From Gordionus sp. m RMFG-2023 (Eukaryota > Nematomorpha > Gordioida > Chordodea > Parachordodidae): DNA of 64,000 nt. Positions 43,601 to 48,200 of the stretch are shown one piece after another (the stretch's first letter is position 1; each line of letters begins with the position of its first letter). The stretch covers positions 14,857,366 through 14,921,365 of the forward strand of contig NC_088777.1 of assembly GCF_954871325.1 (NCBI RefSeq). The letters run 5' to 3'. Both the position numbers and the translations under genes were made by a program. The notes beneath the pieces are model-generated. The model saw nothing but the letters and a program-made list of their open reading frames with translations. It was not told the origin of the DNA and ran no database searches.

Positions 43601-44281
43601 ATTAACATTAATGATTTTAATTGTTTTGACACAAACGAGTAAACAGTAAAATAAGTTAAATTAATTTTCCATGTAATTTTTAAATGTTCCATTTATTGTA
43701 TCTTCACAACAATACAAAGTATTTAGCGATATACGCCTATAAATTGGAAGAAACAAAGAATCCCATTTTCAAAGCAGGAGACATAGTAACGGCTCAGGCG
43801 CTGAAGGATGACCCAAACAATTATCTCATTCATACCAAATATTACTTGGGGAAATTACCCGTTTATTTTTTCGAAAACTAAACCATCTATATTATATTGT
43901 GCTGTACTTGCCTTTATTTTAATATATATTCTAATAGCCATTATACGAAATTGTGCCAAAATCAAATCCTTTATTTTATATGATTTTAAAAAAATATAAA
44001 TTTTTTTCTTTAAAGATTATTTTTAGAAAATATTTTTATGTCTAAGATAACTTATATCTTAAAGAATTCTTTTTTATATACACTCATCTAACGGTTATGT
44101 AAAACAATATTCACATATAGTGATAATAATATCTATACAGTATAATCCGCTTGAGGGCTTTCCAAAAGAATACGAAATTCAACATGTTATAACAGAGAAA
44201 AAGGGGAATGTCCAAGGGAGTTATAACTGGAGATGTTTTTGGGATTATAATCGCTACCAAATAAGAATTTTTTTTAAATAA
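3586..44281 (+). CDS. Giant coiled-coil protein gene (15-exon model, about 2,735 aa), family not identified
   Basis: Model exons: 3586-4686, 14816-14848 (tentative), 28610-29068, 30288-30458, 30750-30896, 33055-33281, 33351-36291, 36689-36764 (tentative), 37876-38006, 38478-38720, 39743-40876, 41412-42395, 42794-43072, 43720-43860, 44141-44281. Every junction is GT/AG and the phases agree, which is the main support for one transcript. The protein begins with a Ser/Asn-rich basic region, passes into coiled coil at about residue 300, and is dominated by heptad-rich Glu/Lys/Leu sequence in the 980-codon exon. It then has a basic Ser-rich linker (39743-40876) and ends in an aromatic-rich globular part. 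I see no motor, kinase or transmembrane domain. One segment resembles a kinesin-4 stalk, but coiled coils mimic each other. The 5' end is uncertain because the first ATG is preceded only by AT-rich DNA. The last exons could be a second gene, since the frame ending at 40882 has its own TAA. The role is probably a cytoskeletal or centrosomal scaffold (inference). Confidence 0.6.
4687..5537. other. Start of intron 1, nothing recognised
   Basis: AT-rich intronic DNA after the GTTAGT donor. No repeat, RNA or coding signal recognised. Confidence 0.4.
6752..8545 (+). mobile_element. TACTAGT-ended element, copy A, nested
   Basis: Begins TACTAGTAAATAGCCCGTCA with the hairpin CCCGTCAAAAATGACGGG. It then carries several 60-80 bp internal repeats (CCAAGCCCA / ATAATAATTTTG), and two tandem 270-bp units at about 7725-7990 and 8030-8285. 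It ends near GGAGATTATATATATTAG at 8545. Copy B (9878-11237) carries the same two ends in the opposite orientation. Start hairpin, AT-rich 3' tail and lack of long TIRs recall rolling-circle Helentron/HINE elements, but this is inference. Confidence 0.5.
8391..8452 (+). repeat. tRNA-like sequence, possible SINE head
   Basis: GTTGGTGCATGCGGTAAAGC resembles a D-arm/A-box. TCGAG-TTTGATT-CTCGA forms an intact 5-bp T-arm with a 7-nt loop (B-box-like). The anticodon arm does not fold as a 5-bp stem with a 7-nt loop, so it is not a functional tRNA. A truncated duplicate of its start lies at about 8320. The segment is absent at the matching place in copy B, which supports insertion as a unit. Confidence 0.4.
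9878..11237 (-). mobile_element. TACTAGT-ended element, copy B, with internal fold-back
   Basis: Inverted relative to copy A. Positions 9880-9985 are the reverse complement of 8455-8545 (AATCTCCATGATC start, TATAGTGTAATGTTATA). The far end, read in reverse, is TACTAGTTAATAACCTGTCA followed by GAATGACGGGG. The 280-bp unit occurs twice in opposite orientation (about 10010-10300 and 10920-11220), so most of the element is a large fold-back around a core of about 600 bp. Open frames at 10081-10290 and 10969-11157 are translations of this repeat, not genes. Confidence 0.55.
11238..12236. other. Intron 1, nothing recognised
   Basis: AT-rich DNA. A 75-codon open frame at 11935-12162 (minus) is Ile/Phe-rich low complexity and is not supported as an exon. 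Confidence 0.4.
12237..13215 (+). repeat. Degenerate tandem repeat with G-runs
   Basis: About five diverged units of roughly 100-130 bp built on GGGTATCAAATGAAAGC, then GATCGATTGATTACATTGATG, CTATGTCTTCAGGG and a poly-G run. Units are seen near 12237, 12700, 12822, 12925 and 13110. G-runs lie at 12310-12319, 12775-12787 and 13002-13014. The array is split by the MITE at 12334-12686. Confidence 0.6.
12334..12686. mobile_element. GC-rich hAT-type MITE (TAGWGATCTGCA family), copy 1
   Basis: The right end in reverse is TAGTGATCTGCATCGGGCC. The left end is decayed (TACATAATATGCAAAAG). Inside are AGGCCCGGCCCG and GGGCCGGGCCGG blocks flanking an AT-rich core. No duplication is preserved. It sits inside the tandem repeat. 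Confidence 0.6.
13216..14815. other. Intron 1, nothing firmly recognised
   Basis: AT-rich DNA. The stretch 14040-14420 is slightly richer in G+C and gives broken protein-like fragments on the minus strand, but none that I can assign to a family. Confidence 0.3.
14816..14848 (+). CDS. Coiled-coil gene, candidate 33-nt microexon
   Basis: TTCTATTCAG acceptor, 11 codons RNRQELQQRGE, then donor GAG|GTGTAT; phase 0 on both sides, matching exon 1 and the exon at 28610. It continues a helical Glu/Arg/Gln pattern across the junction (EMLKM-RNRQELQQRGE-MEMLKSKC). It is GC-richer than its surroundings. The evidence is local, so chance is possible. Confidence 0.4.
14849..15937. other. Intron 1, nothing recognised
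   Basis: AT-rich intronic DNA with A/T homopolymers. No element or coding signal recognised. Confidence 0.4.
15938..16143. mobile_element. TAGTGTTG-type MITE, decayed copy
   Basis: Shares the core GCCACCTATGAG and the AAAACGG/TCGATTT subterminal block with the copy at 24125-24340, and the right end GCAAACAACTCTA (reverse TAGAGTTGTTTGC) with the family at 51743. Ends are approximate and no duplication is visible. Confidence 0.45.
16780..16960 (-). pseudogene. LINE reverse-transcriptase C-terminal relic
   Basis: On the minus strand from about 16953 the frame reads RSRWFGHIDVKD, then KVDWEEIAIFY, a stop, and FEIVKTGTPRWY. A W-[FY]-GH-[IV] motif followed by basic and tryptophan-bearing blocks is typical of the tail of non-LTR retrotransposon ORF2 (family knowledge). 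Stops interrupt it, so it is a dead fragment. The clade is not assignable. Confidence 0.45.
17165..18050 (+). repeat. Dispersed repeat R850, copy 1
   Basis: Aligns over its length with 47240-48076 in the same orientation. Both share GGGATAGTGTT near the start, GAAGACCTG and GCCATTT in the middle, CCCCGG.TGTTTTTCATA, and AAATATTAATTTCTAG near the end. No coding potential and no terminal repeats that I can see. Confidence 0.65.
18190..18300. mobile_element. GC-rich MITE fragment
   Basis: AATGGGCCCGGGCTGAAC and CCGGGCCGGGTCGGC blocks match the interior of the TAGWGATCTGCA family. Terminal repeats are lost or unrecognisable. Confidence 0.4.
18301..19441. other. Intron 1, nothing recognised
   Basis: AT-rich intronic DNA. 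Open frames at 18734 and 19202 are Ile/Leu/Tyr-rich translations of AT-rich sequence. Confidence 0.4.
19442..19625. repeat. GGACCGG-rich palindromic repeat
   Basis: Multiple alternating motifs (AAGATCGGTCCAAACCG, AGTCCGGACCGATG, GACTGGACCGGACTG) in both orientations make this block self-complementary and GC-rich against an AT-rich background. It is probably a decayed MITE. Ends are not defined. Confidence 0.4.
19626..20323. other. Intron 1 with a GC-rich scrap
   Basis: AT-rich. A short GGTCCGGTCTGGCCTAGCCC block at about 19971 resembles MITE interior sequence. Nothing else recognised. Confidence 0.35.
20324..20605. mobile_element. TAGWGATCTGCA-family MITE, decayed copy
   Basis: The left end TAGAGATCCGCAAAGG matches the family TIR with one change. 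The interior has AACCTGGTCCGG and ACCCGGACTTGCCCACCCGG blocks around an AT-rich core. The right TIR is not recognisable. Confidence 0.45.
20606..22193. other. Intron 1, poly-C run only
   Basis: AT-rich DNA with a run of 15 C at 21273-21287. No gene or element recognised. Confidence 0.4.
22194..22347. mobile_element. Short TIR MITE (154 bp)
   Basis: The left end TAGTGCGCACTATTTGAGCG and the reverse of the right end TAGTGCAACCAAATTGAGCG match at most of 20 positions. TTTGCG and GCGTTT motifs alternate inside. No 8-bp duplication seen. Confidence 0.5.
22500..22708. mobile_element. Palindromic MITE (about 209 bp)
   Basis: CTAGATTGGCGATTCATTAA at the left and, in reverse, CTAGATTGGCTATTCATTCA at the right. 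Inner inverted pairs include CGTCGATTAA (22571 region) with TTAATCGACG (22617 region). The whole element folds into one long imperfect hairpin. The target duplication is unclear. Confidence 0.55.
22709..23480. other. Intron 1, nothing recognised
   Basis: AT-rich DNA leading up to the next MITE. No signal recognised. Confidence 0.4.
23481..23828. mobile_element. TAGWGATCTGCA-family MITE, copy at 23.5 kb
   Basis: TIRs TAGAGATCTGC and GCAGATCACTA are flanked by TTTGACAG (23473-23480) and CTTGACAG (23829-23836), 7 of 8 identical, as expected for a hAT-type 8-bp duplication. GGTCGGGCTCGGG and GGGATCGGACCAGAC lie inside. 348 bp, no coding. Confidence 0.7.
23905..24122 (+). repeat. C-run repeat, copy 1
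   Basis: Shares AAATCCCCCC, AATAGTATTTT / AATATCATTTTTAG, ATTTTTATAAAAAT and AATAAGTGGATCTAAA with 25655-25960 (same order and strand). Both carry long C-runs. The family is unknown. Confidence 0.5.
24125..24340. mobile_element. TAGTGTTG-type MITE, copy at 24.1 kb
   Basis: Left end TAGTGTTGGCAAAGGGCTC with the subterminal pair TTTGAGCCGATTTTTAAAAA. The core GCCACCTATGAGCAAGATC is shared with the 15.9-kb copy. The right end (ATCGAGTCGCTTAACAAA) is diverged. It lies directly after the C-run repeat. Confidence 0.5.
24341..25654. other. Intron 1, nothing recognised
   Basis: AT-rich DNA with a run of 14 C at 24485-24498. Small open frames here lack coding character. Confidence 0.4.
25655..25960 (+). 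repeat. C-run repeat, copy 2
   Basis: Begins near CAGTGGAGGGGCAAGGGG, contains 14 C at 25743-25756, and ends AATAAGTGGACCTAAA like copy 1. The open frame at 25570-25758 on the minus strand is a translation of this repeat. Confidence 0.5.
25961..28609. other. End of intron 1, poly-G runs
   Basis: AT-rich DNA with 12 G at 27635-27646 and 11 G at 27690-27700, the latter followed by GGGGGAGGGAGGG. It ends at the acceptor GAATTTAG before 28610. No element with definable ends was found. Confidence 0.4.
28610..29068 (+). CDS. Coiled-coil gene, exon at 28.6 kb
   Basis: Acceptor GAATTTAG, 153 codons, donor GAA|GTATAT, phase 0 both sides. It opens with coiled coil (EMLKSKCRVISQLEKDAKKK), then an Asn/Ser-rich linker and an acidic end (REENGEEACIAE type). 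Clear coding base composition compared with neighbours. Confidence 0.8.
29069..30287. other. Intron, nothing recognised
   Basis: AT-rich intron of 1,219 bp. No repeat or coding signal recognised. Confidence 0.4.
30288..30458 (+). CDS. Coiled-coil gene, exon at 30.3 kb
   Basis: 57 codons, acceptor ATAATAG, donor CTA|GTTTTT, phase 0. Starts KCESNMPQKGKIGSTMDSKQ and returns to coiled coil with YKNQHLERLNSQLTEDK. Confidence 0.7.
30750..30896 (+). CDS. Coiled-coil gene, exon at 30.8 kb
   Basis: 49 codons after a T-rich acceptor (TTTTTTTTAG), donor CTA|GTAATA, phase 0. Strong heptads: SRKLKELEKSKKTLLEKNKK and LNNEHRRLEIALKSFTDENN. Confidence 0.75.
30897..33054. other. Intron, nothing recognised
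   Basis: 2,158 bp of AT-rich intron. No gene, RNA or repeat with definable ends was found. Confidence 0.4.
33055..33281 (+). CDS. Coiled-coil gene, exon at 33.1 kb
   Basis: Acceptor ACCCAG keeps phase 0 with the previous exon (ENNKL|LNHEKKHCQLLK). 227 nt, donor TTGAG|GTTTAT. Sequence is coiled coil to about residue 60, then basic. Confidence 0.7.
33282..33350 (+). other. 69-nt stop-free intron (candidate exitron)
   Basis: GTTTAT donor and TTGTAG acceptor, A/T-rich. Length is 23 codons with no in-frame stop. If retained it would insert a very hydrophobic stretch starting RFIIILFFLNYIIKFIFL. Splicing gives NNISL-SDDVDSLGPF, much more like the neighbouring protein, so I call it an intron. Confidence 0.65.
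33351..36291 (+). CDS. Coiled-coil gene, main stalk exon
   Basis: About 980 codons without a break. Residues 1-110 are a Ser/Asn/Asp-rich linker. After that come long heptad segments (LNKKVSELEAMKSKLESDLR, LKREAERTRQELKIKYESER, LVDEHMDSQEKYLY region) separated by short breaks. The exon ends KTKSNM before donor GTAAAA. Charged, Leu-rich, no Cys clusters or catalytic motifs. Antisense open frames within it are shadows. Confidence 0.85.
36689..36764 (+). CDS. Coiled-coil gene, short exon, tentative
   Basis: Acceptor TTATATCAG, 76 nt, donor TTAG|GTTGTA. It reads ILYTSPRIRDNYEYRVIDLK then EKVLL. It was chosen because it is the only segment I found that bridges the phase-0 end at 36291 to the phase-1 start at 37876. 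An earlier donor (AGG|GTAATA at 36733) would break the phase. Confidence 0.45.
36765..37233. other. Intron, nothing recognised
   Basis: AT-rich intron leading to the MITE at 37234. No other signal. Confidence 0.4.
37234..37616. mobile_element. TAGWGATCTGCA-family MITE with perfect 8-bp duplication
   Basis: TIRs TAGTGATCTGCA and TGCAGATCTCTA are flanked on both sides by CTTCCTTT (37226-37233 and 37617-37624). Interior: CAAGCCCGGCCCGGCCC, an AT-rich core with AAATAAACAATATATG, then GGGTACGGGCCGGGCC. 383 bp, no reading frame. The 8-bp duplication and TAG ends place it as a nonautonomous hAT-type element (inference from family rules). It is the best-preserved copy in the window. Confidence 0.8.
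37876..38006 (+). CDS. Coiled-coil gene, exon at 37.9 kb
   Basis: Acceptor AACAATAG, 131 nt, donor GAT|GTAAGT (the most consensus-like donor of this gene). Reads FPGRHHSEESSNLVDNVESY and then a helical stretch ending NNFIDKD. An alternative acceptor at GGTAG (37888) would need a different partner phase. Confidence 0.65.
38478..38720 (+). CDS. Coiled-coil gene, exon at 38.5 kb
   Basis: 81 codons, acceptor TTTTTCTAAAG, donor AAG|GTTCTT, phase 0. Near-perfect heptads (KDLAKDLNELNEEIVRIELK; LENVKLREKLVELNDLQNLV). Confidence 0.75.
38721..39742. other. Intron carrying a fold-back element
   Basis: 1,022-bp intron. Apart from the inverted repeat at 39222-39492, nothing recognised. Confidence 0.45.
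39222..39492. mobile_element. Fold-back MITE, copy 1
   Basis: The left arm AAATCTGATTTTGCCGGAAA and GAATACTCGCCCTATAAATT reappear inverted at the right as AATTTATAGGGTGGGTATT and CAGACAAAATCAGATTTTT. Arms of about 90 bp flank an AT-rich loop. The copy at 46114-46335 in alpha-catenin has the same order (GAAATGTACTCC, TTTTGCTATGAACCTTTG). Confidence 0.6.
39743..40876 (+). CDS. Coiled-coil gene, basic Ser-rich exon
   Basis: 378 codons. It opens with a last coiled coil (KKFEIESKMIFLQSQLEWMI) and then becomes a basic, Ser/Lys/Pro-rich linker (KGKLYKRSKSLVNHKRKVHK; KPSPSKSPLFITPL), typical of disordered microtubule- or actin-binding tails (inference). The donor proposed is ATA|GTATAA. Reading through gives DIV and TAA at 40880-40882, so this may be the true C-terminus in another isoform or gene model. 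Confidence 0.7.
40877..41411. other. Intron or intergenic spacer
   Basis: 535 bp, AT-rich. If the TAA at 40882 ends the first gene, this segment is its 3' UTR plus the promoter of a second gene starting with ATG at 41385. I could not decide between these from sequence alone. Confidence 0.4.
41412..42395 (+). CDS. C-terminal region, exon at 41.4 kb
   Basis: Acceptor AAATTCAG keeps phase 0; 328 codons, donor AAG|GTATGA. The first 240 residues are polar and low complexity. The end turns globular with many aromatics (GDFGLCMVWSKPKEHRHLYK; ANDPNYKYQNFWRYHTTQDA). In-frame ATG at 41385 offers an alternative start if this is a separate gene. Family not recognised. Confidence 0.65.
42794..43072 (+). 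CDS. C-terminal region, exon at 42.8 kb
   Basis: Acceptor AAATTAG, 93 codons, donor AAA|GTTTTT, phase 0. It reads ITINASKYLDVMDKEQVKVY, then ILDISLREPIHLGIQSVYST: alternating hydrophobics that look like beta-strands, followed by a basic Ser/Pro linker. A C2-like or other beta-sandwich fold is possible but unproven. Reading through the donor ends at TAG 43097-43099. Confidence 0.6.
43073..43719. other. Intron with decayed GC-rich element
   Basis: Positions 43116-43335 contain AGCCCTGCAAATCGGCC at the left and GCCAGGCTAGGGGC ... AGCAGGGCT at the right, an inverted-repeat-like arrangement with AT-rich core. It is related in style to the GC-rich MITEs. No target duplication seen. Confidence 0.4.
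43720..43860 (+). CDS. C-terminal region, exon at 43.7 kb
   Basis: 47 codons, acceptor ATACAAAG, donor CCC|GTTTAT, phase 0. YLAIYAYKLEETKNPIFKAG and YLIHTKYYLGKLP read as globular protein, distinct from the AT-rich flanks. Confidence 0.65.
44141..44281 (+). CDS. C-terminal region, last exon
   Basis: Acceptor TCTATACAG, 46 codons and TAA. Starts YNPLEGFPKEYEIQHVITEK and ends WDYNRYQIRIFFK. Phase 0 with the previous exon (GKLP|YNPLEGF). Too short for routine ORF calling, but clearly protein-like: Trp/Tyr/Cys-rich and higher in GC than its flanks. Confidence 0.65.
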   Translation, partial: YNPLEGFPKEYEIQHVITEKKGNVQGSYNWRCFWDYNRYQIRIFFK

Positions 44282-45152
44282 ATGATCATACTAAATTAAT
44301 GTAATCAATATTTATTCTTTATAATATCGAATATTTTATAAAAATAAATATTAAAATTGATTTGTTTGGAATAAGTATAATAATATAATAAGATAATTAT
44401 ATAAATTAATAGTTTTTATAAAATTTTAATTTTATACTAGAACTTATATATCAAAATAAAAAAAAACAATTTAGAATTAATTTTTCAATTTATACAATAA
44501 AGTTTAAGAATTGGATAGCTCCAAATGCATTAAATCATTTTATAAATTCATAAAATATGCGATATTTATATTTCTTTCAAAAATTAAGTAGACAAAATAA
44601 TTTATGATTCTAAACATAAAATATATGAACCTTTTATATATTTCGATAATGAATACGTTCTTTTAATGCAAGAAGTTTTATTAACTGAATTATTTTTTCA
44701 AACTAGAGAGCAAAATCCAATTCTAGACCAGGGATATAAAACTTTGATTAATATATATATATATAATAATATATTAGTTCATTTAATGTTAAAATAGTTA
44801 TAAATAATTTAAGCTTATAAAATGATATAAGTGCAATTTACAAAATAAATAAAGATTTCATTAAAAAAATAATATTTAAAAATATAGAAATGCTAGGTAG
44901 ATATGAGCATATATAAACATTTGTGCTAAATAAAAATATTTAGGTAAATCTTGATTATTACAATATATTTTATATCAAAAATTATTGGAAAACATTTCAA
45001 AATTAGTATCTGTATATTACAAAAAATGAGTGAATTAAAAGCTTTTATAGATTTTACTAGGGAAAAAAATTAGAAAAGGGCGTGTAAATAAATTTTTAAA
45101 AAACGATTAAAATATTACTATTGTCGATAATAAAAATAATTACACGAACTTT
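44282..45152. other. Tail-to-tail intergenic spacer
   Basis: 871 bp between the stop codons of two convergent genes, so it should contain both 3' UTRs. AATAAA at 44343-44348 is a possible plus-strand polyadenylation signal, but in DNA this AT-rich it is weak evidence. Confidence 0.5.
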
Positions 45153-45267
45153 TCAAAAATTTTGATGAAATTCATTGAGAGCTTTGATAGGAGCTTCTCT
45201 CCTCTTGTTAGAGCCTCTCCTAATGATAGCTCTATTGCCTTCTTCGGTTAAACTCCTTTCCGAAAAT
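45153..45267 (-). CDS. CTNNA: Alpha-catenin exon 14 (C-terminal tail)
   Basis: 115 nt after acceptor GCATGTAG: FSERSLTEEGNRAIIRRGSN, KRREAPIKALNEFHQNF, stop. It matches the conserved tail (KIKRASQKKHVNPVQALSEF in vertebrates). It is easily missed because it is short and opens mid-codon. Confidence 0.93.
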
Positions 45268-48200
45268 CTACATGCGTAAAATAAGGTTCAATATGAAAAA
45301 ATCAATAACTTACTATTTATTTAAATTAACTAAGCTAATATTTTGGGAACTTAAGATATCACCCAGGTAAGCAGAAATAACTATTTCTAACTAAAAAAAA
45401 TAGTTATTGGGAGAGCTTAGATTAGAATTCCTAACTAAGATGGGGCAATAATAAATCTTTCCAAGGATTTAAAATAATTTGGTCAATCTTATCAAATAAA
45501 TTATGAGCATAAAAATATAAATATTTTTATATTATATAATATAACATTACTTGGTCCCTCATTTATTTAACTAAATTTCTTGTTATTTATTTCTTACTTA
45601 TAATTATAGTTGAGTAATTACTATATTTTTAGCCTTTTAAGTCAATATTTAGCTGGCTAAAAAATCGGCTACCGAGTTTTTAACCGAAAAATATCATTTT
45701 TATCAGAGTTTTTCTTAAAAATATAGCCGCTCATATTTGAAGGAAACCAATATAAATTAAAATGCTTTAATTTTAACGGATTTTCTCTGACACGCGCTTG
45801 TAGCTGACATTCAGCCATTAACCAACTATACTTATTATACATTTTATAACTTACTTGTCAACTCTGATCAAAGGCTTTTTTTCTGGCGGCTTCATTCGCC
45901 AAACGACGGACAGGACCCTATGGCTTTTGTTGCTGTACTTGGTAGACGCTACGTATGACGATTTAACGATCAGTACCACCGTGTTCATGAGATTCTTCGA
46001 GGTCGTAATCAAAGAAGTGACGCTGTCCAACTTTAAAATAAACAATAATTTTTAAAATAAGACACTTATTTGCTTAACAAAATATAAGATCCATCAGGAT
46101 TCAGAATATCTCAATTTTAATAAAAATATGATTTACCCGAAATGTACTCCAGTAATCACACTGTAAACTTTAGAAAATTTTGCTATGAACCTTTGTGTAT
46201 TTAAAAAAAAATGTATATAAAAAATTTATACAATTAATAAAAATTAAGAGTTCAAAATTTCATGGCAAAATTGACTGAGATTCACAGTGTGGGTACTTTA
46301 CACATGGACTAAATTTTCGTAAAAAATCACCTTTAGCAAATGATTTTAAATGGAGAGATTACAAATCCCTGATTATGGTACACTATTAAATAATGAAAGG
46401 AAATGTTACCCCTGAAACCACGATCTCGCCTCCTACGTTGGTCACATCAGCCTTAACCTTCGAGGTTATCGCCAATTGCTGACAATACAGGTCCAGCCTC
46501 TGCAAATAAGCAAGCAGGTCTTGCTTGGTAGTTGATTCGGGACAAGTATCTGCTATAGCGCGTGCCAGTTTATCGAGACCTTTACCCACTTCACTGATCT
46601 TTTGGGCAGCAGAGATGACGTCCATGGTAGATTTAAGAGGTCCTCGGCCCCTATAAAATGCGAAATGTATGCCTTTATATCTCGATCTCTTTATTCAATT
46701 ATATATATTGGATATCTTATCCATCAAAAGAAGATGTGTTTCTGTTTAGCAATGACGCTATTAGATCGTTTTGGAAACCTCATTTCTCTGACAAACCTTT
46801 TCTTTCCTTTTATGCTTAGTCAATTTTTTCTTAATCCTCAGTATTTGTATGCAAAGTAGGTGTACCTCGTGAAATCGGTCATCTCCATCATAATGATGCA
46901 CATTCGCTTAGCAATGACGACAATATCGTTTCCGGAATCTTCCCATTTACTGACTTCCCTGTCGAGTATAGCCTTTTGTTCACGGAAAGATTTGATTTCC
47001 ATCTGTATCTTGGCCTTGGCCTCGTCCGGTAGCTGTCTCATTATCGCCTTGACGCGTATGTTTCACAAAATAGAAAATAAAATAATTTTATAGATATTGA
47101 TTTTTTTAACCTTAGTACTTGTAATATTTAAAAAATTATGGGATGGGGTTTAGATATTTAGGCAGTTTTTATAAAATAAATTTAAAAAGGAACAAGAGTG
47201 ATATTTTTATAATCTCTTTTTCCAGTATTATATTTTTTTAATATAAGGGAGACGGGATAGTGTTATCCCGATGTAGGTATTATCAAATTTTTAAAATTAA
47301 TATACCTTGAGATTTGAAATTTAAACCATAAATTAATTTTAATAAAATACTCAAATGATTCTAAAAATAATGTGCAAAAATATGCTCATAAAATTTTTTA
47401 AATGCAAATTAAATTTTTACACCTCAATAACTTCTATTTTTTTACATTTTTACAAATAAAATAAAAGTTACTCTGATTAAATATTAATTCTAAATGATAA
47501 AATAATCTCAACTTAATCATGCAAATTTAATATCCTGAAATTAACTTTTATTAAATATGAAGACCTGGAGCAGATTATGAAGGAATGTATTGGCCATTTT
47601 TAAGTAGCCATGTATTTTAATAAAAAATCCAAATAATTTATAAGAACACCACAAGCCACGAGCTTATTTAGGGTTATGAATGACAATATGAAGATCGCTG
47701 GTTTTTAAAAAATTATATGACAGTTTTGAGTGACAACAGGTTCCAGATGACAGATTATAATATGAGTGAACCTGATTTAACATATTTGACAATGTATTAT
47801 CATTTATTTACTTCTATAAAATAATTAATAAAGTCTAAAAACAAAGAGGAGCTATTATAACATGCACAGTAAAGGGATTAAAGGAACCCCGGATGTTTTT
47901 CATAATCCTTAAATTCTCACTTTTTAAATTTAATAATAATAAAAAAAAACTAAAATATTTTTTCCTTAAATATTAATTTCTAGGATATATGTATAGAATA
48001 AAACTGTTTAAATATATTGAGAAATCTTCAACTTTTTATTTATAGCCCATCAATTTTTGATGGATAATATAAACCAGGTGTAACGTGTGAAATTAAAACC
48101 GTGAGATTTTGTTAATACTGTGAAAGTGAAATCATGAGATTTTGTTTTATCGCTTCAAATTTCAAAATCTCACGGCTATTCAATATTTCAAAATCTCATG

